DNA of 47,647 nucleotides from Candidatus Eiseniibacteriota bacterium (GCA_023129715.1 JAGMBO010000110.1:1-47647); one strand, 5' to 3'. Numbered from the stretch's first letter, positions 24,995-34,768 are shown. Translations and numbers: made by a program. The notes: generated by a model from the letters alone, not told the origin.

Positions 24995-25909
24995 TCACTC
25001 ACCCGTGCCGCAGTCATCGATCGTGAAGGGCTGGGCGGTCTCCGCCTGGCAGCCGCACTCCAAGTCGGTGATCCGGAGGCCGTAGCCCTCCGGTTCGCCG
25101 GCGCAGGGCGCGACCGCTTCCCATTCGAATTCCCCGTCGTTGGGCGCAGCGGCGCTGAGCGTCTGGCAGGGTTCACCGGCGAAGAGCAGTTCGATGGACA
25201 CGGAATCCCCGCAGACCTCCACCGGCTCCCAGAACACCAGGTAGGTATTCCCGATGCACAGCGTTTCCCCTCCCAGCGGCCAGAGGAAAACCAGTTCGCA
25301 GCCCGGCTGCGACTCGCATGCCTGCACGACGTATTCGAAACTCCTCTTCCCCGGCCGACTCAGTGCAAGCAGATCACGCGCCCAGGCAGAGAGACGCGCG
25401 GGTCCCGGCCGCACCGCCAGAACATTGCTCACCAGCGCCTGGACACTCACTATGAGCGTCTCACCAGGTGCGAGCCGGGCCGCCGCCAAATCAAATTCAT
25501 GAACATGTTGCTCGACGGGCGGCTTGTGCAGCGCCATCAGGCGCAGCCCGCCGGCCCGGGTCAACCCGGGCGGCACCCCCACCGGTGCGCCTCCCGCGGA
25601 GACGATCTTGGCCTGCGTCCTGTGCATGACCCAGCCATCGGTCGTACGGATCTCGATCCACAGGGTCGCCCCATCGTTGGCGACCGTCACTTCTCCGACC
25701 GGTGTGTCGCGCCCCGCGATCAGCGTGACCGTGCGCGCCTCGCCGCAGATGGCGATCTCCGAGGTGAAACCCGGCGCCGCCGTGATCCCGTCCGGGAGCA
25801 CCGTGCCGTCCGGCGCTTGCGGCCCGGTCGGCACGGGCGACTCGGAGCAGCCCTGGATCCATGGCCCCAGGATCAGGAACACCATGATCGTTACGACGTG
25901 TAGCCGCAT
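24995..25909 (-). CDS. Lipoprotein, Cys-rich, unknown function
   Basis: 304 aa from ATG 25909 with AAGGGGG upstream. A lipoprotein signal peptide, MRLHVVTIMVFLILGPWIQG followed by Cys21, fits SPase II cleavage. Residues 22-45 are a Pro/Gly linker. The rest is beta-rich (ARTVTLIAG, TLWIEIRTTDGWVMH, TLIVSVQALVS). The C-terminal third has ten Cys, including CESQPGC, VCGD, EPCQTL and LECGCQ, which suggests disulfides. LVFLWPLGGETLCIGNTYLVFW resembles the Kre9/KNH-like Ig module often seen in such surface proteins (by its GGE...G..Y.V.W pattern). It is anchored in the outer or inner membrane. No partner is encoded next to it. The function is unknown. Confidence 0.78.
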   Translation of the reverse strand: MRLHVVTIMVFLILGPWIQGCSESPVPTGPQAPDGTVLPDGITAAPGFTSEIAICGEARTVTLIAGRDTPVGEVTVANDGATLWIEIRTTDGWVMHRTQAKIVSAGGAPVGVPPGLTRAGGLRLMALHKPPVEQHVHEFDLAAARLAPGETLIVSVQALVSNVLAVRPGPARLSAWARDLLALSRPGKRSFEYVVQACESQPGCELVFLWPLGGETLCIGNTYLVFWEPVEVCGDSVSIELLFAGEPCQTLSAAAPNDGEFEWEAVAPCAGEPEGYGLRITDLECGCQAETAQPFTIDDCGTGE

Positions 25910-26482
25910 GTCGACCCCCTTCGTTGCAACCCTCCCAACCCTCCCCAGTGAAGGTCCGGGATTCCCCGGACCCCCGTAGGGGCATCGTGGGGAGTCAGGG
26001 TCGCGTCAGCCCGGCAACTGGGAGAGACGATGGCGACAGGCGGAAGTTCTGGGGTCGCCATCCACCAGCCGCCGGTGGCTGCCTGATCGGCGCATGGCCC
26101 TGCGGGGCCGCGCCCGGCAGCAGACGCTCCCCCCCCCGGAACAAGCGGTGCACGAAGCATGCCGGTCCATGCGGGTCGCGGCTCTAACGGATTCTCTGAA
26201 CGTCAGTTACTGTGTTACCCGATGTTCCTTGCCGCCATCAGGCGCGGGCACAATGCACTCCGTCCGTGCAATCGCCGGCGATGGGACACGAAGGCAAGCA
26301 ACCACACGAAGGCAAGCAACCACATGAAGGCAAGCAACCACATGAAGGCAAGCAACCGCATGAAGGCAAGCAACTAGAGGCAAGGCGACACCCAGCCCTA
26401 CAAACACAGGCAAGGGAACACTCGGCCATGGTTCCGTGGGGAGCGAGGGGACCATCCGTGCTGATGGCCCCGCCGTTCCATA
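25910..26482. other. 573-bp non-coding interval with an 18-bp tandem repeat
   Basis: It lies upstream of the lipoprotein gene and downstream of the M1 peptidase gene, both on the minus strand, so it should hold the lipoprotein promoter. Apart from the tandem repeat at 26287-26376 I see no gene with a ribosome site. Confidence 0.5.
26287..26376. repeat. Five 18-bp tandem repeats (plus frame HEGKQP)
   Basis: Five units of the type CACGAAGGCAAGCAACCA. Differences within the first four units are CAC/CAT and CCA/CCG, all silent in the plus frame HEGKQP; unit five ends CTA. An ATG at 26281 opens this frame, which continues to 26511, but there is no Shine-Dalgarno, so I list it as a repeat rather than a gene. 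Confidence 0.85.
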
Positions 26483-29200
26483 TCAGTGTACCAGGACAAG
26501 CGGCCGACTGATTTGGGCTGCGCCCTCTCGCAGCAAGACGTAGTAGCGACCTGAGGGGACCGACAGGCCGCATGTGCCCCGCCCGTCCCAGGTCAGGTGA
26601 TGCTCACCCGCCGGCCAATCTCCATCAGCCAGGTCCCGGATGATGCGTCCCTGGCTGTCGAGGATCACCAAGCGGATCACCCCTGCCCGCGGGAGTGAGA
26701 AGCGCATCGGCGTCTCGCCATGCACCGGTGAGGCCAGACGCAAGTCGAGCCGCGGGCGTACCGCGTTCGACGCCTCGGGAGCGTCGGCCCAGGCATCTTG
26801 GAACCAGCCGATGATCGTCTCGACATTCGCCGCCAGATCAGCGTGATCCCAACGATACGGCCGGCCGCTCAGGAAGGCGAATTGCCCACCCTTCGGATTA
26901 TGGCTCCCTCCTTCCGCGGGGACCCGCAGCACACCGATGCCGCGATCGGGCGTGTAACCGCTGCGCGCCTCATAGAGCAGCGTGCTGGTCGCCTGGCCCA
27001 GGCTACGATCGAAGGTCATGCAATAGCTCTGCGTCCCGATGCGGGAAATCGTCGAGAGGTCGGGGTGCACTGAAACGCAATCATAAAGATAGCCGGTGCC
27101 GAGCACGTCGATCCCCAGGTAGTCGCCCAGGTCAGCGTCGAGGAAATCGTCTCCCCTGCGTGTCATCAGCAACACGTTGCCGCCCGCCTCGAGGTAAGGC
27201 AGCACCGAGGTGTTCACCCACCCGTCGATGTCACCGTTGTAGTTGTTCCCGATCCAGATCACCGCCAGGTAGTTCCCGAGCACGTCGGAGGGCACCCGTC
27301 CATGTCCCAGCGGCTCGGGCAAGGTCGCCGGATAATCTCCCGTGTTGTCGAAGTAGTCCCAGAAGTCGATCTCGAGATCGCCCCAGAAGGCCCGGTTCTC
27401 GTAAGCCTGCACGATCTCGCTGCCGTAGGTATCCCAGTGGACGCCGTTGACCAGCAGAATTCCCTCCCGGAAACTCGGATCGACCACCGCCTCCTGCACC
27501 CGCCTCAGAATCCAGTCGTCCGGATCGAGCTCGACCTGCTCGGCGGGACCCGAGAGCGATAGGACGTACTCCTCGTGCGCAAGGGCGTTGTCGATCACGA
27601 ATTCCTCACTGCCCCCACCGACGAGCCCGACCCGGATCTCGATCGGCATATGAAAGGGCCCCGTGTTGGTCTGAGTCTGGTCGATCGCCAGGTGCAGCTC
27701 GTGGCCGTCACGCACAATGACGTCTTCCCAGGCGAATTCGTAGAGCGGGTAGTACTCGCCGTAGATCCACTGCTGGAAGAAGTCGTCGAGATCGAGACCC
27801 GAGACGCTCTCGGCGACCGCCTGGAGACCCGCGGTCGTCGCTGCCCCGTACGCGAACGCCGTCCGGTAGGCCGTTAGAAACGCGAAGAAATCCTCCTCCC
27901 CCAGAACCCCACGCAACATATGTACGACCCAGGAGGCCTTGTTGTAGCTCAGGCCGGTGTGGAAAATCCGACCCCAATCGCCCAAGTCGGGGACATAGAT
28001 CGTGCCCTCACCATAGTAGCGAGTGGAGTTCATCTTATCCCAGTACCCCGTCGGACCGTAGTTGTGCTCCAGCCACAGCGCCTCGGAATAACGCGCAAAG
28101 CCCTCGTTGAGCCAGATGTGGTGGAAGTCGGCGCAGGTCACCATGTCGCCCCACCACTGATGGGCGAGCTCGTGGGCGACAATCGACTCGTAGAACGCCC
28201 CCAGGCTGGTGCAGGTCTGATGCTCCATCCCACCGCCCCAGAGGAACTCGGCGTGTCCATACTTCTCTTCCTTGAACGGATAGTCGCCATAGACATCCGA
28301 GAAGTAACCGATCATGTCCTTGGTCATCGCATTGACGTCGTAGAAGTCATCAACGTGGTCGGGGAAGATGTAGAATTGTATCTCGAGGGAGTCATCCGGC
28401 GCAGCCACATAATAGTCCGAATAGACCGTATAGGGGTGGATGGCCAGCGAGACCAGGTAGGTTGCAATCGGATACTGCTCGTGCCACCAGTAGGTCTCGG
28501 TGCCGCCATGGTCGGTGATCGCACGCAGGGAGCCGTTCGAGGCCACGACGAGTCCGGCGGGCACCGTGATGTGCAGATCGAGCGAGTCGGCCTTGTCGTC
28601 CGACCAGTCGTCACACGGCCACCAGGAGCGCGCACCGAACGGCTCGCTGAGCGTCCAGATCATCGGCTCGCCCCCGTAGGTATCGAAACCGAAAGCGCCG
28701 TAGGAGCTGGGCGGTGTCCCACTGTAGGTTACCGCAACCTCGACCTCCTCGCCCTGGGTGTAGATGCGATCGAGGGTGATCGCGACGACATCCCCGCTGT
28801 GGGTGTAAGAGGCTGGGAACCCCCCAAGGGTCACCGCATCGACGCTGAGTTCATCGGCCAGATCGAGATCGACCTGCTGCACCTGCGCCGCGGTCACCTG
28901 CAGGCGCGCGGTGAGCGTGCCGGCGACCGTCTCCGCGACCGGATCGATCGTCAGCGCGAGATCGTAGTAACACGCGTCCAGCGCCAACTGGTTGGCGGTC
29001 GGCTCCTCACCCGCGCGGGTCAGCTTCTCGTAGAAGGCGATCTTGCGCGCCGCCTCATCCACCGCGGCGTCGAAGTCCGCAGGCTCCCCGGCAAGCATCT
29101 GGGAAAGCGCCGGGACGGCCGATACCCACAGCAGCGTCACTCCGATCAGCAGTGCCGCCGCGCTGTCCCTTCTCATCGCTTGCCATCTGATGGCCTTCAT
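26483..29200 (-). CDS. Secreted M1-family metallopeptidase with FlgD-like C-domain
   Basis: An aminopeptidase-N-like enzyme that removes N-terminal residues from peptides outside the cell. ATG 29200 has AAGGAGG 6 nt upstream. 905 aa with a signal peptide (SAAALLIGVTLLWVSAVPALS). The N-terminal beta domain spans about 70-270. The exopeptidase motif reads GGGMEH (322-327), a variant of GAMEN. Zinc ligands are HELAHQWWG (His343, His347) and Glu366 in LNEGFARYSE. The M1 core ends near residue 530. A Rossmann-like module of about 230 residues (620-820: ILLVNGVHWD, VIWIGNNYNGD, GGNVLLMTRRGDDF) looks like a GATase1/ThuA-type fold. The last 80 residues are the FlgD Ig-like domain ending PSGRYYVLLREG and RPLVLVH. 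It lies 217 bp after the metallophosphoesterase gene on the same strand. Confidence 0.92.
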   Translation of the reverse strand: MKAIRWQAMRRDSAAALLIGVTLLWVSAVPALSQMLAGEPADFDAAVDEAARKIAFYEKLTRAGEEPTANQLALDACYYDLALTIDPVAETVAGTLTARLQVTAAQVQQVDLDLADELSVDAVTLGGFPASYTHSGDVVAITLDRIYTQGEEVEVAVTYSGTPPSSYGAFGFDTYGGEPMIWTLSEPFGARSWWPCDDWSDDKADSLDLHITVPAGLVVASNGSLRAITDHGGTETYWWHEQYPIATYLVSLAIHPYTVYSDYYVAAPDDSLEIQFYIFPDHVDDFYDVNAMTKDMIGYFSDVYGDYPFKEEKYGHAEFLWGGGMEHQTCTSLGAFYESIVAHELAHQWWGDMVTCADFHHIWLNEGFARYSEALWLEHNYGPTGYWDKMNSTRYYGEGTIYVPDLGDWGRIFHTGLSYNKASWVVHMLRGVLGEEDFFAFLTAYRTAFAYGAATTAGLQAVAESVSGLDLDDFFQQWIYGEYYPLYEFAWEDVIVRDGHELHLAIDQTQTNTGPFHMPIEIRVGLVGGGSEEFVIDNALAHEEYVLSLSGPAEQVELDPDDWILRRVQEAVVDPSFREGILLVNGVHWDTYGSEIVQAYENRAFWGDLEIDFWDYFDNTGDYPATLPEPLGHGRVPSDVLGNYLAVIWIGNNYNGDIDGWVNTSVLPYLEAGGNVLLMTRRGDDFLDADLGDYLGIDVLGTGYLYDCVSVHPDLSTISRIGTQSYCMTFDRSLGQATSTLLYEARSGYTPDRGIGVLRVPAEGGSHNPKGGQFAFLSGRPYRWDHADLAANVETIIGWFQDAWADAPEASNAVRPRLDLRLASPVHGETPMRFSLPRAGVIRLVILDSQGRIIRDLADGDWPAGEHHLTWDGRGTCGLSVPSGRYYVLLREGAAQISRPLVLVH

Positions 29201-29417
29201 GGAGTCCTCCTTGGATACCTTCCTCTGGAAGTCCCGCGCACACCGGCCGCGTCGCCGACCAGGACCATGGGGATGCTGAATACAAGAGGTCGGCCGATCT
29301 CTCCCCCCGGAGTTCCGGGCGGGCGGAGATGCACGCATCAATTGTCTCATGTTGGGTTACCTGGAGACAAGCCGACCAAGTGGCCCACGGGTCGAAACCG
29401 CACCGCCCTGAGAGAGG

Positions 29418-31643
29418 CTAACCGATCAGCACCAGCCGCAACGGCGCGCTGACTTCTCCCCCGGCGGTCACCCGGGCGAAATAGACGCCCTTGCCGAGAG
29501 GGGTTCCGCTGTGGCCGCGGCCATCCCAGAAGATCTCGTGATGGCCGGGCGGCAAGTGTCCTATCGCCAAGGATCGGACCAGCCGTCCCTGGGCGTCATG
29601 AATGCGCGCCTCGACTTGGGCGAGCGCTGCGGCCGACGTGAAGGTGATGCGCGTCCCGCCACGGAATGGGTTCGGCTCTCCGCGCAGCGCCCCGAGCATC
29701 ACCTGCGCATCGAGGTCTGCTCCCCGGCCCGCTTCAGCGGTCGCCGCAGCCGCCTCTTCGGTAAGGCTCCAGGAGTAGATCGTCTCCGGAACATAGTCGA
29801 CGATCGCCGGACCGCCCCCGCCTGCAGGGAACTGCTGCACCGGGATGACGTTCGTCGAGTACGCCTCGGGCCTCGTGGGAATCGGTTGCCGGTAGTAGTC
29901 GCTTCCCGCGGGCGCCTGGAAGAAGTTGTGAATCGCTGCCTCACGAACACTGCGCACCCCATCCACATCGCGGGGCACACGCGCGACCACCACGCGGTCG
30001 CTGGATACATTGGAGTAGCTTCGCCCCGCCCAGCATTCCAGCCAGTCGCGCTGCGGATGGTCGAGATTGAACTCGCACGGGCCATTGGGACGGAACGAGA
30101 ATCCTGTCCGGATCCACTCCATGCGCACCTCATGGGGACTGACCCGGAAGCGAACATACCCAAGCACCGTGTGGAGCTGTTGGATCCAGCTCTGATCGTG
30201 GCCCTGGCGAATCACATTGCCATACGAACTGAGCGTCCCCTTCTTGTTGAACCAGGGGTTGAGGTAGGTCGGGCGACCGCAACAGACGTAGTGGACCCCG
30301 TCCCAAACGCTGTGACAGAAACAGTGGTCGTGCCCATAGACGAAGAACTGCACGTCATGCCGCTTCATCAGCCCATGAATCACCGCCTGCTCCGTATCAC
30401 CCCGGGCAGCCTCGACCCCACTGCCTCGCCCGTATGCCCGGCCCTGCCCATCGACGGTCGGCTGCCCGTCGATGCCGATCAGGCCGCCCCCCACCTGGTG
30501 GTGTGCAAAGATGAACTTCCAGCGGCACGACGAATTGGCAAGCGTCTCGGCGAGCCAGGCGAGCTGGGTCGGTCCCAGCGTCCAGTCGCTGGGCGAGGTC
30601 GTGGCCCTGAACTTGCCGGGCAGCGTGTAGCGATACGGGTCGAGCACCACGCACAGCGCATCCCCCCATGTCCAAGCATAGAAGTTCTGCAGATTCTCGC
30701 GCTCGCCGTCATTCCACGGATCGGTCCCGGCCGCCCACTCCGCGGAGGTGTCCACGCCCGGAGCCCCCTCGCCGCCCTCGGGGTAGGTGTCACCCCGGGG
30801 ATTGGGAATGAACGTCAGGCGAGCGTGGGTCGCCCACTTCTGCTGGTATTGATCGGGGGCCAGGTGGTTACCCAGCGGCATCGTCGAAATCGTGCCGTCG
30901 TCGCCGCGTTGATTGAAGCCGCACTCCTGCTCGTGGTTGCCGAGCACATAGAAGACCGGCATCTTGCGCATCAGAGGGGCCATCACCCGCCGATACTCCG
31001 CGTAGCGGCGCAGCGCATCCTCCTGGGAGTCGGTGCCCACCAGGTAAGTCGAATCTCCGAGATCGACGCAGAAGTCCGTCTCGCCATCCTTCAGGACCTG
31101 CCGCAGACACTCAGCCGCGTTGTACCCCCAGGCCGAACTCATCTCGAAATCGAAGTCCCGATGGCCCCAGTGGGCATCGGCCACGAGACAGAAATCGAAC
31201 GTCTCTCCCCCTGGGCGTTGCGAACGGAACTCGCCGAGTTCGTCGAAGGTCTGCCAATGATCCGGTGCGTCCGCCGTGGTGAACTCCACCCGATACACAT
31301 AGCGGGTGCTCGGCTCCAGACCGGTGAGCACAAGCTCGATGCGCTCGTTGGGCGACTCCGTGGTGGCCACCGGCGAGACCGACTGGCTCCCGGGCACCCC
31401 GGCCTCGCTCGTGCTCCAGCGGACGCGGCAGCGGAGGCAGGTCGTGAGGTTCTCGGCGGTCACCAGACTGACGATCGCCCTCTCGCCTGTCACGCGCCCG
31501 ACCATGTTGATTGCTCGAAAGTAGTCCGCCTCCTTGGATCCGGGGCGAGCAGATTGAAACGGGAGTGCGTGAGCGGCGCGCCAAGCCGCCGCCGCCGCCA
31601 GAGCCGAGCCCTGCATAAACGAACGTCGAGTGAGTGTGCCCAT
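29418..31643 (-). CDS. Tat-exported metallophosphoesterase with FlgD-like C-domain
   Basis: 741 aa from ATG 31643 with GGAAGGAG upstream. The N-terminus TRRSFMQGSALAAAAAW is a twin-arginine signal, so the protein is folded and metal-loaded before export. Residues about 45-155 are a fibronectin-like or purple-acid-phosphatase-type N-domain (LVLTGLEPSTRYVYRVEF). The calcineurin-like core has DAHWG (D-x-H), VDLGDSTY, LGNHEQE, FAHHQVGGG and YGHDHCF, giving all metal ligands of a dinuclear phosphoesterase. The final 85 residues are the FlgD Ig-like domain (HLPPGHHEIFWDGRGHSG, LGKGVYFARVTAG). Its likely role is phosphate release from organic esters at the cell surface. Phosphodiesterase activity cannot be excluded. 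Confidence 0.92.
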   Translation of the reverse strand: MGTLTRRSFMQGSALAAAAAWRAAHALPFQSARPGSKEADYFRAINMVGRVTGERAIVSLVTAENLTTCLRCRVRWSTSEAGVPGSQSVSPVATTESPNERIELVLTGLEPSTRYVYRVEFTTADAPDHWQTFDELGEFRSQRPGGETFDFCLVADAHWGHRDFDFEMSSAWGYNAAECLRQVLKDGETDFCVDLGDSTYLVGTDSQEDALRRYAEYRRVMAPLMRKMPVFYVLGNHEQECGFNQRGDDGTISTMPLGNHLAPDQYQQKWATHARLTFIPNPRGDTYPEGGEGAPGVDTSAEWAAGTDPWNDGERENLQNFYAWTWGDALCVVLDPYRYTLPGKFRATTSPSDWTLGPTQLAWLAETLANSSCRWKFIFAHHQVGGGLIGIDGQPTVDGQGRAYGRGSGVEAARGDTEQAVIHGLMKRHDVQFFVYGHDHCFCHSVWDGVHYVCCGRPTYLNPWFNKKGTLSSYGNVIRQGHDQSWIQQLHTVLGYVRFRVSPHEVRMEWIRTGFSFRPNGPCEFNLDHPQRDWLECWAGRSYSNVSSDRVVVARVPRDVDGVRSVREAAIHNFFQAPAGSDYYRQPIPTRPEAYSTNVIPVQQFPAGGGGPAIVDYVPETIYSWSLTEEAAAATAEAGRGADLDAQVMLGALRGEPNPFRGGTRITFTSAAALAQVEARIHDAQGRLVRSLAIGHLPPGHHEIFWDGRGHSGTPLGKGVYFARVTAGGEVSAPLRLVLIG

Positions 31644-32208
31644 GGAAACTCCTTCCCTGTCCCCGAACTGACGGCGCCATGTGCGCGCGCCCTATCGACG
31701 CACCCTTGCAGATGCGCACTCCGACACGGACACCGCGGCGCCTCCAGCCGGCGCACGGCTCGCGGTGCAGATCACCTCGGAGGGGGGCGCACTCAGGAAT
31801 CGTACGTTAGGAATTCCGGGCGATTGGTGGGAACCGGTCTACCCCGGTCTGGTCGTTCGGCGGCGGGCAGGCTGAAGGAGGGCCATCGGTGTCCGGGTAT
31901 GCGAATCACTCGGCATGCACGACCTCGGCGTTGATGTGTCCCCTCGCACTGCCTGCCATCAATCTGTAGATCGGCGTGATTATGCGGCCTGTGAGTTCCC
32001 GGCGCAATCGAAACCCCGGCGTCCACTCGGAGCGCCGCGCCGTCGTTCAGGAAACGCCGACACCCCAGCATCTCGACCCACCATGCGATTCCTGTTCCAT
32101 CCTGTGATTCCGCTCTCTCTCCGACCTCCCCTCCTGCCCGGGCCGGCCTCAGGCTGGAAACGTCCAGGAGATCGTGGTTCAATGCGTCTGTCACCAAGGA
32201 GGAATCCG
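31644..32208. other. 565-bp non-coding interval between divergent genes
   Basis: It holds the promoters of the metallophosphoesterase and the D-glycerate dehydrogenase genes. The reading frame ahead of the dehydrogenase is open from 31915, but its translation is unlike the family and the ribosome site supports 32209. No RNA gene or repeat was recognised. Confidence 0.5.
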
Positions 32209-33258
32209 ATGCCGGCAGGAAGTATCTTCGTCACCAGGCCTATTCTGGAGGAGGGCATCGAGCTGCTGTGCGGCAGCGGCGCCACGCTGCGCGTGGGCCA
32301 AGCCGACGGCAACGCCCCGATCGAACGCGCAGCGTTGCTCGACGGGGTCCGTCAGGCAGACGTGCTCGTCAGCCACCTCTCAGAGACAATCGACAGGGAA
32401 GTCCTCGGGGCGAATCCCGCGCTGCGCGGCGTGGCAACCTACGCCGTCGGCTACAACAACATCGACATCAAGGCCGCCAACGAACTGGGAATTCCTGTGA
32501 GCAACACTCCCGACGTGCTCACCGACGCAACCGCTGATCTCACCTGGGCCCTGCTGCTTGCCGTCGCACGCCACATTCCCGCCGCACATCGATTCACCGT
32601 CGAGGGGCACTTCGCCATCTGGAATCCCGTTCTCTTTCTCGGCGCCGACGTCGGCCCGGGCGGCAGCGGCCGCAGAAAGGTGCTAGGCATCATCGGCTTC
32701 GGACGTATCGGACAAGCAGTTGCCCGCCGGGGTCAGGGGTTCGAGATGGAGATCCTCGCCCACGATCCGAGCAAGCGCGAGGAGATCACTGCCAACCCCG
32801 ATGTCGCCTGGGCGGAGATCGACGAGCTGCTCGAGCGCAGCGACTTCGTCTCGCTCCATGCGCCACTGACCGAGAAGACCCGTCACCTCATCGGCACGCC
32901 AGAGTTGCAGGCGATGAAGCCAAGCGCCTACCTGATCAACGCCGCCCGCGGCCCGATCGTCGATGAGAAAGCCCTCGTGCGCGCGCTGCGTGAGGATTGG
33001 ATCGCCGGCGCGGCCCTCGACGTGTACGAGAATGAGCCACAATTGGCTCCGGGCCTCGCCGAGTTGCCCAATGTCGTTCTGGCGCCGCACATCGGCAGTG
33101 CGGCCCGAGAGACACGGGCGGCAATGGCCAGAATCGTGGCCCGTAACGCCATCGCCCACCTGCACGGGGAACCTGCCCCGGAAGTCGTCAATGCGGAAGT
33201 CTATGCCGGAACCGCGTGGCGGTCGCGTCGCAAGGCCTGGCAAGGGGCAGACGGCTAG
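32209..33258 (+). CDS. D-glycerate dehydrogenase / glyoxylate reductase
   Basis: It interconverts hydroxypyruvate and D-glycerate, or glyoxylate and glycolate, with NAD(P)H. ATG 32209 follows AAGGAGG by 5 nt. 349 aa, a little longer than the usual 320-330 because of a Ser/Arg-rich C-terminal tail (WRSRRKAWQGADG). D-2-hydroxyacid dehydrogenase features are VATYAVGYNNID for substrate binding, the Rossmann loop GIIGFGRIGQAVA, the catalytic Arg in NAARGPIVDE, the Glu in LDVYENEP and the His in APHIGSA. The closest group is GyaR/HprA. The glycerate 2-kinase gene starts 22 bp downstream, so together they convert hydroxypyruvate or glyoxylate to 2-phosphoglycerate. The cytosolic location and operon partner make this assignment strong. 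Confidence 0.94.
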   Translation: MPAGSIFVTRPILEEGIELLCGSGATLRVGQADGNAPIERAALLDGVRQADVLVSHLSETIDREVLGANPALRGVATYAVGYNNIDIKAANELGIPVSNTPDVLTDATADLTWALLLAVARHIPAAHRFTVEGHFAIWNPVLFLGADVGPGGSGRRKVLGIIGFGRIGQAVARRGQGFEMEILAHDPSKREEITANPDVAWAEIDELLERSDFVSLHAPLTEKTRHLIGTPELQAMKPSAYLINAARGPIVDEKALVRALREDWIAGAALDVYENEPQLAPGLAELPNVVLAPHIGSAARETRAAMARIVARNAIAHLHGEPAPEVVNAEVYAGTAWRSRRKAWQGADG

Positions 33259-33280
33259 ACCCGCGGGAGTGGAGCGGGGC

Positions 33281-34666
33281 ATGAGATCCGAACAGGCACT
33301 GCGCACCGATCTCCTGGCCTGTCTGCACCGGGGGCTGGCGGCCGTGGATCCCGCACGGTTGGTGACTGCGGCGCTGCGTCGCGAGAGTGATTCCCTCCCC
33401 GCCGACACTCCGATCACCCTGATCGCCTTCGGCAAGGCAGCCGCCGGCATGGCGGCCGCCGCCCATGAGGTCCTCGGAACCCGGCTCGCCGAGGGGCTGC
33501 TGATCGTCCCCGCCGGTCAGGCGTGCTCTTCGCCCCCGGGCATGCGCATCGTCGCCGGCGGGCATCCCCTGCCCGATGAGGGCAGCGTCACCGGAGCAAC
33601 CGCCGCAGCCGCCCTCGCACAGAAAACCGCCGCGCGCGGGGGAGCGATCCTCTGCTTGATCTCCGGGGGCGGTTCCGCACTGCTGACCCTCCCCGCCCGC
33701 GGCGTGACTGTCACGGACCTCCGCGCCGTGACGTGGAAGCTCCTGCAGCATGGCGCCACCATCGCGGAGCTCAATGCGGTGCGCAAGCACCTCGAGCAGC
33801 TCAAAGGGGGAGGTTTGGCATTCCGCGCCCAGCCGGCCCCCATGCTCGCCCTGGTCCTCTCGGATGTCGTCGGAGATTCCCTGGAGGTGATCGCCTCCGG
33901 CCCGGTCGTTCCCGATCACACGGCCTTCCAAGACGCCGTCGACGTCTTGAAGCGCCATCGGTGCTGGGCCGATGCCCCCTCCGCTATCCGCCGCCGGCTC
34001 GAGCAGGGACTCCACGGCGAGGCGGCAGAGACGCCCCGCCCCGGCGCGCCCTGCTTCCGTCATGTCCGCACGCTGATCGTCGGCAGCGTCAGGGAGGCAG
34101 TCACTGCCGCCGCCCGGCAGGCTGCGGAGCTCGGCTATTCAGCGCGCGTCCTCGATCTCGCGCTGACCGGTGAGGCCCGCACCGCGGGCCGTTGGCTTGC
34201 CCGGCGGGCCTGCGAGGCGCAAGCCGCTGAAAGCAGCGTCGCGGGGGCCGCCGCGCTCTTCACGGCCGGAGAGACGACGGTCACCGTTCGCGGAGCGGGC
34301 CGAGGGGGGCGCAACCAAGAACTCGTCTTGGCGGCCGCCTTCGAGATCGACGGGCGCGAGGGGATCGCCATCGGATCGCTGGGCACCGACGGCATCGATG
34401 GCCCCACCGACGCCGCCGGCGCGGTTGCCACGGGAACCAGTCTCTCACGCGCCCGGGCCGTCGGGCTGGATGCCGCGGTCCTGCTCAACGAGAACGACAG
34501 CTATCACTTCTTTGCCGCGCTCGGCGATCACATCAAGACCGGCCCGACCGGCACAAATGTGATGGACCTACAGGCAGCGCTGATTGCTCCGCGGGCGGAC
34601 GAGACATCCAGTGCACAGTGCCCTCCGCATCGTTGGGCCGGGGGGGACGAACGATTCCCACGCTAG
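33281..34666 (+). CDS. Glycerate 2-kinase, GckA/MOFRL family
   Basis: It phosphorylates D-glycerate to 2-phosphoglycerate with ATP. ATG 33281 has GGAG upstream. 461 aa, normal for the family. The N-terminal DUF4147 domain shows ITLIAFGKAAAGMA, GGHPLPDEGS, the phosphate-binding LISGGGSALLTLP and NAVRKHLEQLKGGGLA. The C-terminal MOFRL domain has FTAGETTVTVRGAGRGGRNQE (by its core AGETTV and GGRNQE) and the hallmark GTDGIDGPTDAAGA. It lies 22 bp after the D-glycerate dehydrogenase gene and is probably translated from the same mRNA. The pair serves serine, glyoxylate or hydroxypyruvate assimilation. The last 25 residues (SSAQCPPHRWAGG) are an unusual extension with no obvious role. Confidence 0.95.
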   Translation: MRSEQALRTDLLACLHRGLAAVDPARLVTAALRRESDSLPADTPITLIAFGKAAAGMAAAAHEVLGTRLAEGLLIVPAGQACSSPPGMRIVAGGHPLPDEGSVTGATAAAALAQKTAARGGAILCLISGGGSALLTLPARGVTVTDLRAVTWKLLQHGATIAELNAVRKHLEQLKGGGLAFRAQPAPMLALVLSDVVGDSLEVIASGPVVPDHTAFQDAVDVLKRHRCWADAPSAIRRRLEQGLHGEAAETPRPGAPCFRHVRTLIVGSVREAVTAAARQAAELGYSARVLDLALTGEARTAGRWLARRACEAQAAESSVAGAAALFTAGETTVTVRGAGRGGRNQELVLAAAFEIDGREGIAIGSLGTDGIDGPTDAAGAVATGTSLSRARAVGLDAAVLLNENDSYHFFAALGDHIKTGPTGTNVMDLQAALIAPRADETSSAQCPPHRWAGGDERFPR

Positions 34667-34768
34667 CCGAACCCAGGCGCTGCCGCTATACTCTCCCTTT
34701 CCCATCTCTGTCCCGGATTGGGCCAGAGGCCTAGCAGAAGACCCTGGCTCGTCAGGAGATCCCCAGCG

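Noticed and set aside
27920-31934. Very long open frames antisense to the M1 peptidase and metallophosphoesterase genes
   Set aside because: They mirror the codon structure of the real genes, whose catalytic motifs and ribosome sites are clear.
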